This document shows positions 7,248 through 7,263 of a stretch of DNA of 7,263 nt, one piece after another. The number at the start of each line of letters is the position of its first letter. Positions within the stretch are counted from its first letter, which is position 1. Source of the DNA: Bacteroidales bacterium (GTDB lineage: Bacteria; Bacteroidota; Bacteroidia; Bacteroidales; Azobacteroidaceae). The notes beneath the pieces were generated by a model. That model searched no databases, was not told the DNA's origin, and saw only the letters and a program-made list of their open reading frames with translations. The DNA lies in NCBI GenBank assembly GCA_020860885.1, contig JAJBTS010000316.1, positions 1 to 7,263 on the forward strand, written 5' to 3'. The translations under genes were made by a program, and so were the position numbers.

Positions 7248-7263
7248 CCGCGTGGGATAATAA

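Overview
The window looks like one stretch of a Bacteroidota chromosome, most likely order Bacteroidales (Bacteroides, Parabacteroides or a relative). The reasons are an adjacent SusC/SusD pair, three consecutive lipoproteins whose processed N-termini carry acidic residues just after the lipid cysteine, moderately AT-rich DNA, and a TAnnTTTG-type promoter element. The genus cannot be fixed from the sequence alone.

All four genes lie on the minus strand and read right to left as one tightly packed unit. From the right edge there is a short promoter/leader region (7156-7263), then a SusC/RagA-type TonB-dependent outer-membrane transporter (3843-7112, with its signal-peptide segment at 7111-7155 displaced by a one-base frameshift). 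Next come a SusD/RagB-type surface lipoprotein (2154-3833, 9 nt after SusC), a HEXXH zinc metallohydrolase lipoprotein of the substrate-import-associated type (1162-2157, 4-nt overlap with SusD), and a DUF4302-type lipoprotein (1165 to the left edge, 4-nt overlap with the metallohydrolase, C-terminus missing). The operon probably continues past the left edge. No terminator, RNA gene, mobile element or CRISPR array is visible.

A coherent model, by inference, is a surface uptake machine. The metallohydrolase and the DUF4302 protein sit as lipoproteins on or near the cell surface, SusD captures the ligand, and SusC imports it using TonB energy. No glycoside hydrolase, polysaccharide lyase or sulfatase is present, while a predicted peptidase is. 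The cargo is therefore more plausibly peptide or protein-derived (compare the RagAB peptide importer of Porphyromonas gingivalis) than a polysaccharide, though the substrate is unproven.

The most notable anomaly is at the 5' end of the SusC gene. The long open frame has no signal peptide and no ATG. A near-ideal signal peptide starts at an ATG at 7155 but is one base out of frame. Removing one T from a T6 run (7111-7116) would join the two. This is either a real inactivating or switching frameshift or a homopolymer sequencing error.
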